From NCBI GenBank assembly GCA_019739215.1, contig JAHHDR010000035.1, forward strand, positions 248,001-312,000: DNA of 64,000 nt. The letters run 5' to 3'. A program made the translations under genes and the position numbers. The notes beneath the pieces were generated by a model. It searched no databases. It was not told where the DNA came from and saw nothing but the letters and a program-made list of their open reading frames with translations. Below, piece after piece: positions 1 to 8,813 of this stretch (within the stretch, counting starts at the first letter, position 1; every line of letters starts with the position of its first letter). Origin of the DNA: Rhizobium sp. Its GTDB lineage: Bacteria; Pseudomonadota; Alphaproteobacteria; Rhizobiales; Rhizobiaceae.

Positions 1-11
1 TACTGGTATCT

Positions 12-266
12 ATGCAAAGGCGACACAGAAATACGCTTGAAGCAATATTTTCGCGCCCTGTCAGCGGCACGATCCGCTGGCAGGATATTGAGAGCCTTCT
101 GATTGCTTTGGGTGCGGAGGTCTCTGAGCGGGCCGGGTCGCGCGTCGGCGTCTATATGTTTGGTGAGGTACGTGTTTGTCACAGGCCGCATCCATCACCT
201 ATGACCGACAAAGGCGCGGTGACCGGCATCAGGAAGTGGCTTGAGATTCACGGAGTCAAACCATGA
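12..266 (+). CDS. hicA: HicA-like mRNA interferase toxin
   Basis: This 84-residue protein matches the HicA toxin family, small double-stranded-RNA-binding-fold RNases that cut mRNA when not held by HicB. Visible signs are the N-terminal RHRNTLEAIF segment, the central GSRVGV turn followed by an HRPHP motif, and a C-terminal TDKGAV..IRKWLE helix. The GSR form is normal for this subfamily, where other HicA proteins have GSH. The ATG at 12 is almost at the window edge, so promoter and ribosome binding site are only partly visible. It overlaps hicB by four bases (ATGA), the usual translational coupling of the pair. Family assignment is firm; toxicity is inferred. Confidence 0.9.
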   Translation: MQRRHRNTLEAIFSRPVSGTIRWQDIESLLIALGAEVSERAGSRVGVYMFGEVRVCHRPHPSPMTDKGAVTGIRKWLEIHGVKP

Positions 267-601
267 ACAACATCATCGAAATCGACGGAAACAAGGCGCA
301 GGTGACGTTCGATCCCGAACTTGAACTGCTGAGAGGGGAGTTCCTCGGACTTTCGGGCGGTGCTGACTTCTATGCCGCTAGTGTTGCCGAACTGATGGAA
401 GAGGGAAGGAAGTCGCTGGACGTCTATCTGGAAATGTGCCGAGAGAAGAAAATCGAACCCTTCAAGGCCTTTTCTGGCAAGTTCAACGTGCGACTTGATC
501 CCACGTTGCATGAGGCGGCGGCCACCGCAGCCGCTGCCGAAAGAAAAAGTCTGAACGAGTGGGTTTCCGACGCGATCCGGCAGGCTACTGAGCGGGCTTG
601 A
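263..601 (+). CDS. hicB: HicB-like antitoxin
   Basis: This 112-residue partner of hicA has the two-part HicB design. Residues 1 to about 70 form the toxin-binding domain (FDPELELLRGEF, then a helix with LMEEGRKSLDVYLEMC). The C-terminal 40 residues resemble a ribbon-helix-helix DNA-binding unit (FNVRLDPTLHEAAA...SLNEWVSDAI), which in this family represses the hicAB promoter. The start ATG lies inside the last codons of hicA. The stop is only two bases from the stop of the convergent membrane-protein gene, and no terminator is obvious between them. Confidence 0.9.
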   Translation: MNNIIEIDGNKAQVTFDPELELLRGEFLGLSGGADFYAASVAELMEEGRKSLDVYLEMCREKKIEPFKAFSGKFNVRLDPTLHEAAATAAAAERKSLNEWVSDAIRQATERA

Positions 602-602
602 T

Positions 603-2673
603 TTACCGCCCCTCGCGCCACCATGTGCTGCCGATGGCGAGCGCCAGCAGGCCGAGTCCGAGGAAGCCGCCAAACAGCGGCAGCGTCGTGACGCCCTTGA
701 GTTCGGTCTCGTCCGTCATGCGGACGACCAGGCGGTCGGGATCCTCGACGCGAACCTGGCCGCGAACGGTCAGGATCTGGGGGATTTCCACCGTCGCCCC
801 GCCCTGGTCGAGCCGGCGGACGATGCCGCGGCTGTCCTGGGCCAGTGTCGCGACCTTCTCCGGCGTGGAGACCATCTCGCGGAACTCGGGGGCGTCGACG
901 GCGCCGACATGGACCAGCGTCCTGAACTCGCCGTTAGAGACCTCATAGAGGCCGGTCGTCGATGTTTTCACCGTGGCAGTGAAGCGGCCGGGCTCGGTTT
1001 CCGCGAGAACGGCCTGGCTGGTCGTGCCATCGGGTGCGCGGAGCGCGGCGGGTGGGACTTCCTTGCCGAGCGTCTGGCGCATCACGACGATGTCGCGACC
1101 GACGGCGCGGGCGGTCAGTGCTTCTTCCTCGAGCGCAGGCTCCTTCATCAGCCAGTGGGCGATGCGGCGATAGAGGTCGACATGCGGGCCGCCGCCCTCG
1201 AAGCCACGCGCCCAGAGCCAGCCCTGATCCGACAGAAGCATGGCGACGCGGCCCTGCTCGGTGCGATCGAGGATCAGCAGCGGTCCCTTGTCGGCGCCCT
1301 CCATGACGATGTTGCCCGCAGGTTCGTTGACGCCCACCGAGCGGAACCAGCGGCCCCATTGCGGCGGCTCCAGGGCAGACCCGTCAAGGCCGCGCGTAAC
1401 GGGGTGGCGCTTGCCGAGTTCGGAAATGCGCGGATAGAAAGCTTTTTCGGTCATGGCGCCGGTCGGCATGACCGGCAGAACCGAGGCAAGCGGCGTGTAG
1501 GCGATCGATTCCGGCCCGGCATGTTCGGGACCGGAGACCAGCAGCAGAGCGCCACCCTCGCGAACATATTGGGCGATATTGTCGTAGTAGAGGATCGGCA
1601 GCACGCCGCGATGCTGGTAGCGGTCGAAGATGATCAGGTCGAAATCGCTGATCTTCTCGACGAAGAGCTCGCGGGTCGGGAAGGCGATCAGCGACAGTTC
1701 GTTGATCGGCGTGCCGTCCTGCTTTTCCGGCGGGCGCAGGATGGTGAAGTGGATGAGGTCGACCGAGGTGTCGGATTTCAAGAGGTTGCGCCAAGCGCGC
1801 TCGCCGGCATGCGGCTCGCCCGACACCAGGAGCACGCGCAGGTTTTCGCGGATGCCGTCGATGTTCTGGACGATGCGGTTGTTGACGGGTGTGACCTCGC
1901 CCGGAACCTCGGCGACCGACAGTTCGAGGATGTTGTTGCCGGCACGGGGCAGGCGGAAGCGGGCGACGCGGTTCTCTCCCGGCGTGACTTCGAGCCGGTT
2001 GGTCACTTCGCCATTGATGCTGATGGTGACTTCGGCGGGTTCCGGGCGGCTGGAGCCGTCGTCGAGCACACGCAGCGTCAGTTCCTGCTCGTCGTTGATC
2101 AGGCCGAAGCGCGGCGCCTTGACGATCTCGACACGGCGGTCGTACTCGCCCTCCCGGCCGGTGATCAGGGCATGCGCGGGGGCGTCGATGCCGGGCAGGC
2201 GGTTGTCGCGGGGGATGTCGTGCACCTGGCCGTCGGTGATGGCGATGACCGCGCCGATCCGGCTCGGCGGCACGTCCTCGAGTTCGCTGGCAAGGTTGGA
2301 ATAGAGCATGGTCGACGGCGTTTCGGAATCGCCGTCGCGGCCGGCGTCGATGATGCGCGTCTCGATGTTGCGGAAGCGTCCGAGTGCAGTCTGCAATCCG
2401 GCGATTGCCTGGTCGGTCTGCGACTTGCGGTCGCCGACGTCCTGGCTCTGGCTGCGGTCGGCCGCGATGGCGACGACCGTGGAAAGCGGCTCGCGCTCCT
2501 CGTTCATGATCACGGGATTGACAAGGGCCGTGACCAGCAGGGCGAGCGCGACCGTGCGCAGCACCATGCCCGCGCTGGCGTCGATAGAGGCCGAGGGCGG
2601 CGAGTGCCGCCGCAGCGGCGCCAATCACGACAATCAGCCAGACGGACAGCAGGGGATCGAATGTAACGGTCAT
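603..2673 (-). CDS. MoxR-cluster membrane protein with VWA-like and glutamine-amidotransferase-like domains (frameshifted near its start)
   Basis: Last gene of the MoxR/DUF58 operon. The real start appears to be the ATG at 2673 (MTVTFDPLLSVWLIVV, a membrane segment). One extra base in the CCC run at 2569-2571 then shifts the frame; removing it joins LYRRQRG to MVLRTVALALL and gives a 689-residue protein. Otherwise only a TTG at 2624 could start the main frame. After two N-terminal membrane segments comes a VWA-like region with a MIDAS-type DRSQS motif, then a ThuA/amidotransferase-like fold (LLVSGPEHAG), and a C-terminal membrane helix (LFGGFLGLGLLALAIG). Homologues sit beside MoxR and DUF58 genes in many Alphaproteobacteria; their exact role is not established. 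Confidence 0.75.
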
Positions 2674-2688
2674 GATGCGGCCCTCAAC

Positions 2689-5475
2689 TCACTGGCCCAG
2701 CCGTTCGAGCAATGCCGGCACGTGGACCTGGTCGGCCTTGTAGTTGCCCGTCAGCATGTACATCATGATGTTGACGCCGGTGCGGTAGGCCATTTCGCGC
2801 TGGTTCTCGTCCGGCGGTACGAGCGGCAGGAGCGGCGCGCCGAGATCATCGACTGCCCAGGCGCCCGCGAAGTCGTTGCCGGTGATCAGGATCGGCGTCA
2901 CGCCATCGCCGGCGCGCGCGGGTCGCGAGGGGTCCGGCTTGCTGCTCGATGCCTCGACCCAGAGCGGACTGCCGGCATAGCGGCCGGGATAGGCGTTCAG
3001 CAGATAGAAGCTCTTGGTCAGGACATGATCGGTGGGAACCGACTCCAGCGGGGGGATGTCGATTGCGGCCAGGATGGCGCGAAGCCGGTCGGTGTTCGGG
3101 CTGACGCCTGACGCCGCCGAGATGGCGGAGAACTGGTCACGGGTGTCGAACAGGACGGTGCCGCCGGCTCGCATGTAGGCGTCGACCCGGCTGATCGCCT
3201 CCTGGCTCGGCATGGCGGCATTTGCGGAGATCGGCCAGTAGAGGATCGGGAAGACCGAGAGTTCGTCCTTGGCGATGTCCACACCCACGGGATCGCCGGG
3301 TTCCAGCGTGGTGCGATAGTAGAGGTAGTCGGTGAGGCCGGCCAGGCCGCGCTCGGAGATGCGATCGACCTCGGCCTCACCGGTCTTGACATAGGCGAGA
3401 TGGGTCTTGTCGAGTCGCGCCAGCAGCGTCTCGTCGCCGGGCTTGCTGTCATCGGCCCGCGCCTCAATCGCCGGGCCGAATGCCAGGCCGAGGGCGATCA
3501 GCACCAGACCGGCGGTCGCCGACGCGCGGCGGGTGAATGCGCCACCCAGCAGCAGCATGGCGAATGTGTCGGCGATCGCGAGCAGAACCGCCGCCGCGAA
3601 GACCCAGGGCTTGAGCGCCAGGCTGTCATCGCCGACGAAGGCCGCCTGAACGACCGGAACGGCTGGCGGCAGCACGAGCGGCGCCAGCGTTTCGTCGGCG
3701 CGCAGGAGATTGAGAGCGGCAAAACCGTCTTCCGTGCCGTAGAGGCCGGGCGGGTTGGCGAAGCTGACTTTCATGGTCGCATTGGCCTCCAGGGGCTTGG
3801 CCAGCCCCAGTTCCGTGGTCAGCGTACCCTTTGCCGTGAGCATGCGATAGGGTGGCAGCACTGTCCTGCCGTCTCCGGCGGTGTTGGCCTGCGCGGCCGT
3901 CGACGACAGTTGCACGATCCGGCGCAGCATCTCGACGAAATCCCCCGACAGCGGCAGGTTCGACCAGGACGATTCGGCGCTGACATGGAAGAGCACGATG
4001 CGGCCGTTTCCAAGCTTCCGTGCGGTGACGAGCGGCGTGCCGTCGCGCAGGCTCGCCCAGGTCATGTCCTGCAATTCGTTGGAGGGTTCGGCAAGGACCT
4101 GGCGATTGACCAGCACGCCCTCGGGCGCGGCAAGACCATGGAACGGGCTTGCTTCCGGATAGGCGTCGAGGGGCTGGGGAGACGCCCATGACATCGAGCC
4201 GCCCAGCGCGCGCTCGCCCTCGCGCAGGCGCACGGGGATCAAGGGGTCGTCGGCGGGCGCGGTGGCGAGCCGCGGACCGGCAAATCGGACGAGCGTGCCG
4301 CCATTGCGGATCCAGGCGTCAAGCGCCCGCTCAGCGGCGGCGGGAACGCGGCCGATATCGGCCATGACGATCATCGACGGCGCCGTCTCGGTCATGGCGG
4401 GAATGGACGTTGCCAGGTCGCTGCCCTCGGCCTCGGACAGGTTGGCGAAAGGCGACAGCGCGCGGTTGATGTAATAAAGCGGGGACAGCAGCGGCTGGCT
4501 GCGGTCGCCGATCTCGCCGGAGATCAGGCCGACGCTGCGGCGCTTGAAACTGTCATCGAGCAGGCGGACGGCGCCGGCGGTTTCCAAGCCGTCGATTGTC
4601 AGTCGCGAGAAATCGTTGCGCAGCTCGAAGGGCGCATCGATCAGCGCGGTTGCCGTGGTTTCGCCCGGCTGGAAGACCAGGTTGGCATTGGCGAGCACGT
4701 GGCCCTGCAGGTCGCGGGCGGAAACGGAAAACTGCCCGGGGGCCGCAGCCGCGATGCGGGTCGCGGTCACGCTCATGCGGTCCGACGTGTTGGCGGCATT
4801 GGACAGCGCCACGATGTCGGCACCATCGAGGCCGAAGACGCGGACTTCCGACGCGCCGAGCGCAGCGAGGCCATCGAGGAAGGGCTTGTCCTCCGCTGCC
4901 GCGAGCCCGTCGGTGATGAAGGCGAGGGTAGCCGGCCGGATGTCGCTGTAGGCGCCGTCCATCGCCGCCATTACAGCGCCACGGTTTGCGGGGAGCGGGC
5001 GGGCCACGGCGGCCGCAAGGCGGTTCGATGCCTCGGCGGCCGTGCCGAAGGTGGCGTCGTGGCTCTCGTCGGCGGTGAAGACGATGCTGACCGGCAGATC
5101 CTTGTCGCCGGCCTCCTCGATCAGCGTCGCGGCAGTGGCGCGGCGGCGGTCGAAGGATGGCGTCGAGGCCCAGCCATTGTCGAAGACGATGGCGACAGGG
5201 CCGCTGGCCGAGAGCGACGGCGCGGTCGGATTGAGCAGCGGGCCGGCGAGCGCGATGATCACCAGTGCCGCCATCGTGAGGCGAAGCAGCAGCAGCCACC
5301 AGGGTGTCGTCGCGGGGGTTTCCTCGCGCTTGCCCAGGGCCAGCAGGATTCGAAGCGGCGGAAAGACTTCCTTTTCCGGCCGGGGCGGCGTGAGCCGCAG
5401 CAACCACCAGATGGCGGGCAGCGCGATCAGTGCGGTCAGGATCAGCGGAGTCGCGAAGGCAAGGCCACCCATCAT
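2689..5475 (-). CDS. BatA-domain / DUF4159 large membrane protein
   Basis: A 928-residue membrane protein. The N-terminus is the BatA (aerotolerance-type) module: membrane helix, PPLRILLAL segment, second helix ending in ALAGPLLNP. It is followed by a VWA-like domain (IVFDNGW, so the usual DxSxS metal site is degenerate) and an amidotransferase-like middle. A membrane pair around residues 640-700 precedes a C-terminal DUF4159 domain (residues about 715-925, with ILYWPISANA and a DTRDQ motif). It overlaps the DUF58 gene by four bases and is followed after 15 bases by the next membrane protein. Such proteins are thought to act with MoxR ATPases on envelope or cofactor assembly, but no substrate can be read from the sequence. 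Confidence 0.85.
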   Translation of the reverse strand: MMGGLAFATPLILTALIALPAIWWLLRLTPPRPEKEVFPPLRILLALGKREETPATTPWWLLLLRLTMAALVIIALAGPLLNPTAPSLSASGPVAIVFDNGWASTPSFDRRRATAATLIEEAGDKDLPVSIVFTADESHDATFGTAAEASNRLAAAVARPLPANRGAVMAAMDGAYSDIRPATLAFITDGLAAAEDKPFLDGLAALGASEVRVFGLDGADIVALSNAANTSDRMSVTATRIAAAAPGQFSVSARDLQGHVLANANLVFQPGETTATALIDAPFELRNDFSRLTIDGLETAGAVRLLDDSFKRRSVGLISGEIGDRSQPLLSPLYYINRALSPFANLSEAEGSDLATSIPAMTETAPSMIVMADIGRVPAAAERALDAWIRNGGTLVRFAGPRLATAPADDPLIPVRLREGERALGGSMSWASPQPLDAYPEASPFHGLAAPEGVLVNRQVLAEPSNELQDMTWASLRDGTPLVTARKLGNGRIVLFHVSAESSWSNLPLSGDFVEMLRRIVQLSSTAAQANTAGDGRTVLPPYRMLTAKGTLTTELGLAKPLEANATMKVSFANPPGLYGTEDGFAALNLLRADETLAPLVLPPAVPVVQAAFVGDDSLALKPWVFAAAVLLAIADTFAMLLLGGAFTRRASATAGLVLIALGLAFGPAIEARADDSKPGDETLLARLDKTHLAYVKTGEAEVDRISERGLAGLTDYLYYRTTLEPGDPVGVDIAKDELSVFPILYWPISANAAMPSQEAISRVDAYMRAGGTVLFDTRDQFSAISAASGVSPNTDRLRAILAAIDIPPLESVPTDHVLTKSFYLLNAYPGRYAGSPLWVEASSSKPDPSRPARAGDGVTPILITGNDFAGAWAVDDLGAPLLPLVPPDENQREMAYRTGVNIMMYMLTGNYKADQVHVPALLERLGQ

Positions 5476-6389
5476 GCGCCTCCGTGCTCGGCACGGCCGG
5501 GCTGGCCCGACAGATGCATATGGACCGCCACGAGCGCCTCGGATGCCGGGCGGCCGGTGCTGTGCGACACGAAGTTCCAGCCGAGATGCCGGAGGTCATC
5601 GCGCAGGGTTTCGCGGCGGGCGAAATAGAGCTGGCGGTATTCGTCGCGCAGCAGTTCGGAACGGCCGGAGAGGAACTTCTGGCCGGTTGCGGGATCGGAG
5701 AACTCGATCCGGCCGGCATAGGGGAAGGTTTCCTCCGCGGGGTCGCTGACCTCAACGACATGGCCGCGAAGACCGCGGCGCGACAGCGGCTGCAGACGCG
5801 CGATCACGTCATCGGGTCGCTCAAGGAAATCCCCGAACAGCACGACATCGCTTGAGCCGCGGATCATTTCGGTCTGCGGCAGGCTGGAGGACAGGTCGGC
5901 GTGAAGCAGTGCCGTTGCCAGGCGCTCCGCGGCATTGCGCGCGGAGACCGGTTCCATAACGCCCGGACATCCGATGCGCTCGCCCGATCGGGCCATGATC
6001 TCGGCGGTTGCCAGCATCAGCACCAGCGCACGGCTTTCCTTGGAGACCATGCCCAGCGTCGACTTGTACATCATCGAGGGGGACAGGCTCGCCCAGAGCC
6101 AGATCGTATGGGCGGCTTCCCACTCGCGGTCGCGGATATAGGTATGGTCGTCGCGGGCCGAGCGGCGCCAGTCGATGCGCGTCAGGCTGTCGCCCTCGAC
6201 GAAGGGCCGGAACTGCCAGAAGTTCTCGCCGATGCCCTTCTTCTTGCGCCCGTGCCAGCCGGCAATGACCGTGTTGGCGATGCGCCTGGCCTCGACGAGG
6301 CAATCCGGCAGCAGCCGGGCACGTTCCCGTGCGCGGGAAAGCGCGGCTGTCGGTGTTGTCTGGGGGACGGTCTGGCCTATCGGTGCCAA
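5472..6389 (-). CDS. DUF58 domain-containing protein
   Basis: A 305-residue soluble DUF58 protein, the usual partner of MoxR AAA+ ATPases. The hallmark GENFWQFRPFVEGDSLTRID followed by WRRSARDD is intact at about residues 75-105. The remainder resembles a degenerate von Willebrand A fold. The gene starts 27 bases after the moxR-like stop and overlaps the BatA/DUF4159 gene by four bases, so it is co-transcribed. Family assignment is certain; biochemical function is unknown, commonly inferred to be an adaptor linking the ATPase to VWA-type targets. Confidence 0.92.
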   Translation of the reverse strand: MAPIGQTVPQTTPTAALSRARERARLLPDCLVEARRIANTVIAGWHGRKKKGIGENFWQFRPFVEGDSLTRIDWRRSARDDHTYIRDREWEAAHTIWLWASLSPSMMYKSTLGMVSKESRALVLMLATAEIMARSGERIGCPGVMEPVSARNAAERLATALLHADLSSSLPQTEMIRGSSDVVLFGDFLERPDDVIARLQPLSRRGLRGHVVEVSDPAEETFPYAGRIEFSDPATGQKFLSGRSELLRDEYRQLYFARRETLRDDLRHLGWNFVSHSTGRPASEALVAVHMHLSGQPGRAEHGGA

Positions 6390-6416
6390 TAGGTTCTTTC
6401 CTGTTCGCCGCGGATG

Positions 6417-7430
6417 CTAACCGCGCAATGGGGCCACAAGATTGGCGATGACTTCCTTCATGCTGACGCCATCGGCGCGGGCGGCGAAGGTCAGCGCCAT
6501 GCGGTGCTGCAGAACCGGGCCGGCCAGCGCGATCACATCATCGATGGACGGCGCGAAGCGACCTTCGTAGAGGGCACGGGCGCGAGCCGTCAGCATCAAA
6601 GCCTGACCGGCACGGGGACCGGGGCCCCAGGCGACCTTCTGGTCGGCGAACTCGTTGCCGTTGCCCGGACGGGCGGAGCGCACCAGGGTGAGGATCGCGT
6701 CGAGCACGCTTTCGGATACCGGCATGCGCCGGATCAGCCGCTGGATTTCCTGCAGTCTGACGGCATCGATGACGCCCTCGACGGGTGTCTCGCGGACGCC
6801 GGTGGTCTCAAGAAGGATGCGGCGCTCGGCATCAAGATCGGGATATTCGACGTCGACTTCCATCAGGAAGCGGTCGAGCTGGGCCTCGGGAAGCGGGTAG
6901 GTTCCTTCCTGCTCCAGCGGGTTCTGCGTCGCAAGCACGTGGAAAGGCTTGGGCAGGGCATAGGGCTGGCCGGTGATGGTGACGTGGTATTCCTGCATGG
7001 CCTGCAGGAGCGCCGACTGGGTGCGGGGGCTGGCGCGGTTGATTTCGTCGGCCATCAGCAGTTCGGTGAAGACAGGGCCCTTGACGAAGCGGAAGCTGCG
7101 CTTGCCGGCTGCATCCTGATCCATGACTTCCGAACCGAGAATGTCGGACGGCATCAGGTCGGGGGTGAACTGGACGCGGCTGGTGGACAGGCCGAGAACC
7201 GTTGCGAGGGTTGCGACGAGCTTGGTCTTGGCGAGGCCGGGCACACCCACGAGCAGGGCGTGACCTCCCGAGAGTACCGCAAGCAGTGCCTGTTCGACGA
7301 CTGCCTCCTGACCGAAGATCGCCTTGGCGGTTTCGGCCTTGATGCGGGCGATGTCCTCGAGGGCCTTTTCCGCCTCGGCGGCCACGGCCTTCTCATCGAT
7401 CGCGCCTTCCATCGGTGTCATTGCACCCAT
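6417..7430 (-). CDS. MoxR family AAA+ ATPase
   Basis: A 337-residue AAA+ chaperone-type ATPase. Walker A is GVPGLAKTK, Walker B is LLMADEINRA, and the sensor region ATQNPLEQEGTYPLPEAQLD is typical of the family, as is the C-terminal lid (RARALYEGRFAPSIDDV). I place the start at the ATG at 7430 because GGAGG lies just upstream; an in-frame extension to 7535 is possible but has no better signal. It leads a minus-strand operon of four genes (MoxR, DUF58, BatA/DUF4159, VWA-like). It diverges from the DUF1285 operon, so the 148 bases between 7430 and 7579 should hold both promoters. Confidence 0.95.
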   Translation of the reverse strand: MGAMTPMEGAIDEKAVAAEAEKALEDIARIKAETAKAIFGQEAVVEQALLAVLSGGHALLVGVPGLAKTKLVATLATVLGLSTSRVQFTPDLMPSDILGSEVMDQDAAGKRSFRFVKGPVFTELLMADEINRASPRTQSALLQAMQEYHVTITGQPYALPKPFHVLATQNPLEQEGTYPLPEAQLDRFLMEVDVEYPDLDAERRILLETTGVRETPVEGVIDAVRLQEIQRLIRRMPVSESVLDAILTLVRSARPGNGNEFADQKVAWGPGPRAGQALMLTARARALYEGRFAPSIDDVIALAGPVLQHRMALTFAARADGVSMKEVIANLVAPLRG

Positions 7431-7578
7431 GCGTACCTCCGGAATAAATGGACCACCGGACGAATCGGAGGCCGGCTTGCTTAAACAATTCCTCACACTT
7501 ACAGGGGTGCGGATATCAGGCAAGCGACTTTCCAATCAACATTCCGTCACCCATATTGACGGTGATGAGGACAGAACA

Positions 7579-8199
7579 ATGGCAGACAGTGAAATTCGCG
7601 GCCAAACCGATCCGGGCCAGCTCGCGGCCCTGATCGCCCGCGCTTCCGGCGACACCAATGCCAACCGCGGTCTGCCGCCGGTCGATGCGTGGAATCCGCC
7701 GTTTTGCGGCGATATCGATATGGAGATCCGATCCGACGGGACGTGGTTCTACATGGGCACGCCGATCGGGCGGCAGCCGCTGGTCCGACTGTTCTCGACC
7801 GTGCTGCGCAAGGACGACGACGGCAGGACCTATCTCGTGACGCCAGTCGAGAAGGTCGGCATACGCGTGCAGGATGCGCCCTTCGTGGCGGTCGAGATGG
7901 CCGTCGGCGGTGAAGGCGATGAACGGACGCTGACATTCCGCACCAATGTCGGCGATGTGGTCGAGGCCGGCCCCGACCACCCGCTTCGGTTCGCGATCAG
8001 GGACGGTCACGATGAATTGAAGCCCTATCTCCACGTGCGCGGCAATCTCGAGGCTCTGGTCTCGCGTGCGGTGATGTACGACCTCGTGCAGCTGGGCGAA
8101 CATGAAGAGATCGACGGCGTGTCGATGTTTGCAGTCCGCTCGGCCGGCATGGTGTTTCCTGTGATGCGCTCGGACGAACTGGAAGCACTGTCGCGATGA
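7579..8199 (+). CDS. DUF1285 domain-containing protein
   Basis: This 206-residue protein has the DUF1285 layout: PVDAWNPPFCGDIDMEI followed by GTWFYMGTPIGR and a C-terminal half ending in YLHVRGNLEALV. The family is conserved in Alphaproteobacteria, with no assigned reaction. The start at 7579 is the ATG that gives the conserved N-terminus; earlier in-frame codons belong to the intergenic space. The last codons overlap the NUDIX gene by four bases. The position beside CCA transferase and NUDIX genes is a stable rhizobial arrangement and argues for one transcript. Confidence 0.88.
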   Translation: MADSEIRGQTDPGQLAALIARASGDTNANRGLPPVDAWNPPFCGDIDMEIRSDGTWFYMGTPIGRQPLVRLFSTVLRKDDDGRTYLVTPVEKVGIRVQDAPFVAVEMAVGGEGDERTLTFRTNVGDVVEAGPDHPLRFAIRDGHDELKPYLHVRGNLEALVSRAVMYDLVQLGEHEEIDGVSMFAVRSAGMVFPVMRSDELEALSR

Positions 8200-8813
8200 G
8201 CCAGTTCACCGCCGCCGAATTCCGCCGGAGGGCCACGGCGCATCTGGGCGACGCGCCGGGCGACTTCACGCTGTTCGGGGACTACAGGCTCAATGCCGGC
8301 ATGCAGTCGGCGCTGTCGGGCATCAAACTGCGCGACGCGGCCGTGCTGATCGGGGTGGTGGAGGACGACGAGGCGCATGTCATCCTGACCAAGCGGCAGG
8401 ACTCGCTGCGCCGGCATTCCGGCCAGATCGCCTTTCCTGGCGGCAAGATCGACGGTGATGAGGGCGCCGAGCTTGCGGCGATCCGGGAGGCGGAAGAGGA
8501 AATCGGGCTTGGCCGCCATTTCATCGACGTGATCGGTGCCCTGCCGCAGATTCCCGTTCTTTCCGGTTTCCGCATCACGCCGGTCCTGGCGACGGTCCGG
8601 ACCGGGTTCACGCTCGATCCGAACCCGGACGAGGTCGAACATATCTTCAAGGTGCCGCTGTCCTTCCTAATGGATCCGCTCAATCACGAGGAGGATGTCT
8701 GGGAGCGGGGCGGCGCCCATCGGCGGTTCTATGTCATGCCCTATGAGGGCTGGCGGATATGGGGTATCACCGCCGGCATCATCCGCTCGGTCTATGAAAG
8801 GCTCTATGAATGA
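8196..8813 (+). CDS. NUDIX hydrolase, CoA-pyrophosphatase type
   Basis: A 205-residue NUDIX hydrolase. The complete NUDIX box is visible: a glycine, five residues, E, seven residues, then REAEEEIGL (the GGKIDGDE...REAEEEIGL region). The upstream segment LTKRQDSLRRHSGQIAFPGG is characteristic of the CoA-pyrophosphatase branch (NudL/YeaB type), which splits CoA into 4'-phosphopantetheine and 3',5'-ADP. Substrate is inferred from the family. It overlaps both neighbours by four bases. Confidence 0.92.
   Translation: MSQFTAAEFRRRATAHLGDAPGDFTLFGDYRLNAGMQSALSGIKLRDAAVLIGVVEDDEAHVILTKRQDSLRRHSGQIAFPGGKIDGDEGAELAAIREAEEEIGLGRHFIDVIGALPQIPVLSGFRITPVLATVRTGFTLDPNPDEVEHIFKVPLSFLMDPLNHEEDVWERGGAHRRFYVMPYEGWRIWGITAGIIRSVYERLYE

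Noticed and set aside
909..2666. Long open frame on the plus strand (585 codons) opposite the VWA-like gene
   Set aside because: It is the antisense shadow of a GC-rich gene; its product is biased to D, R, A and V and shows no domain. The same holds for the 644-codon frame opposite the GGDEF/EAL gene at 11688-13622 and similar ones.
603..2673. Reading the frameshifted genes as true pseudogenes from genome decay
   Set aside because: All lesions in the six genes are single +1 insertions without deletions or additional stops, and the corrected proteins are complete. Sequencing error is the better explanation, although it cannot be proven here.
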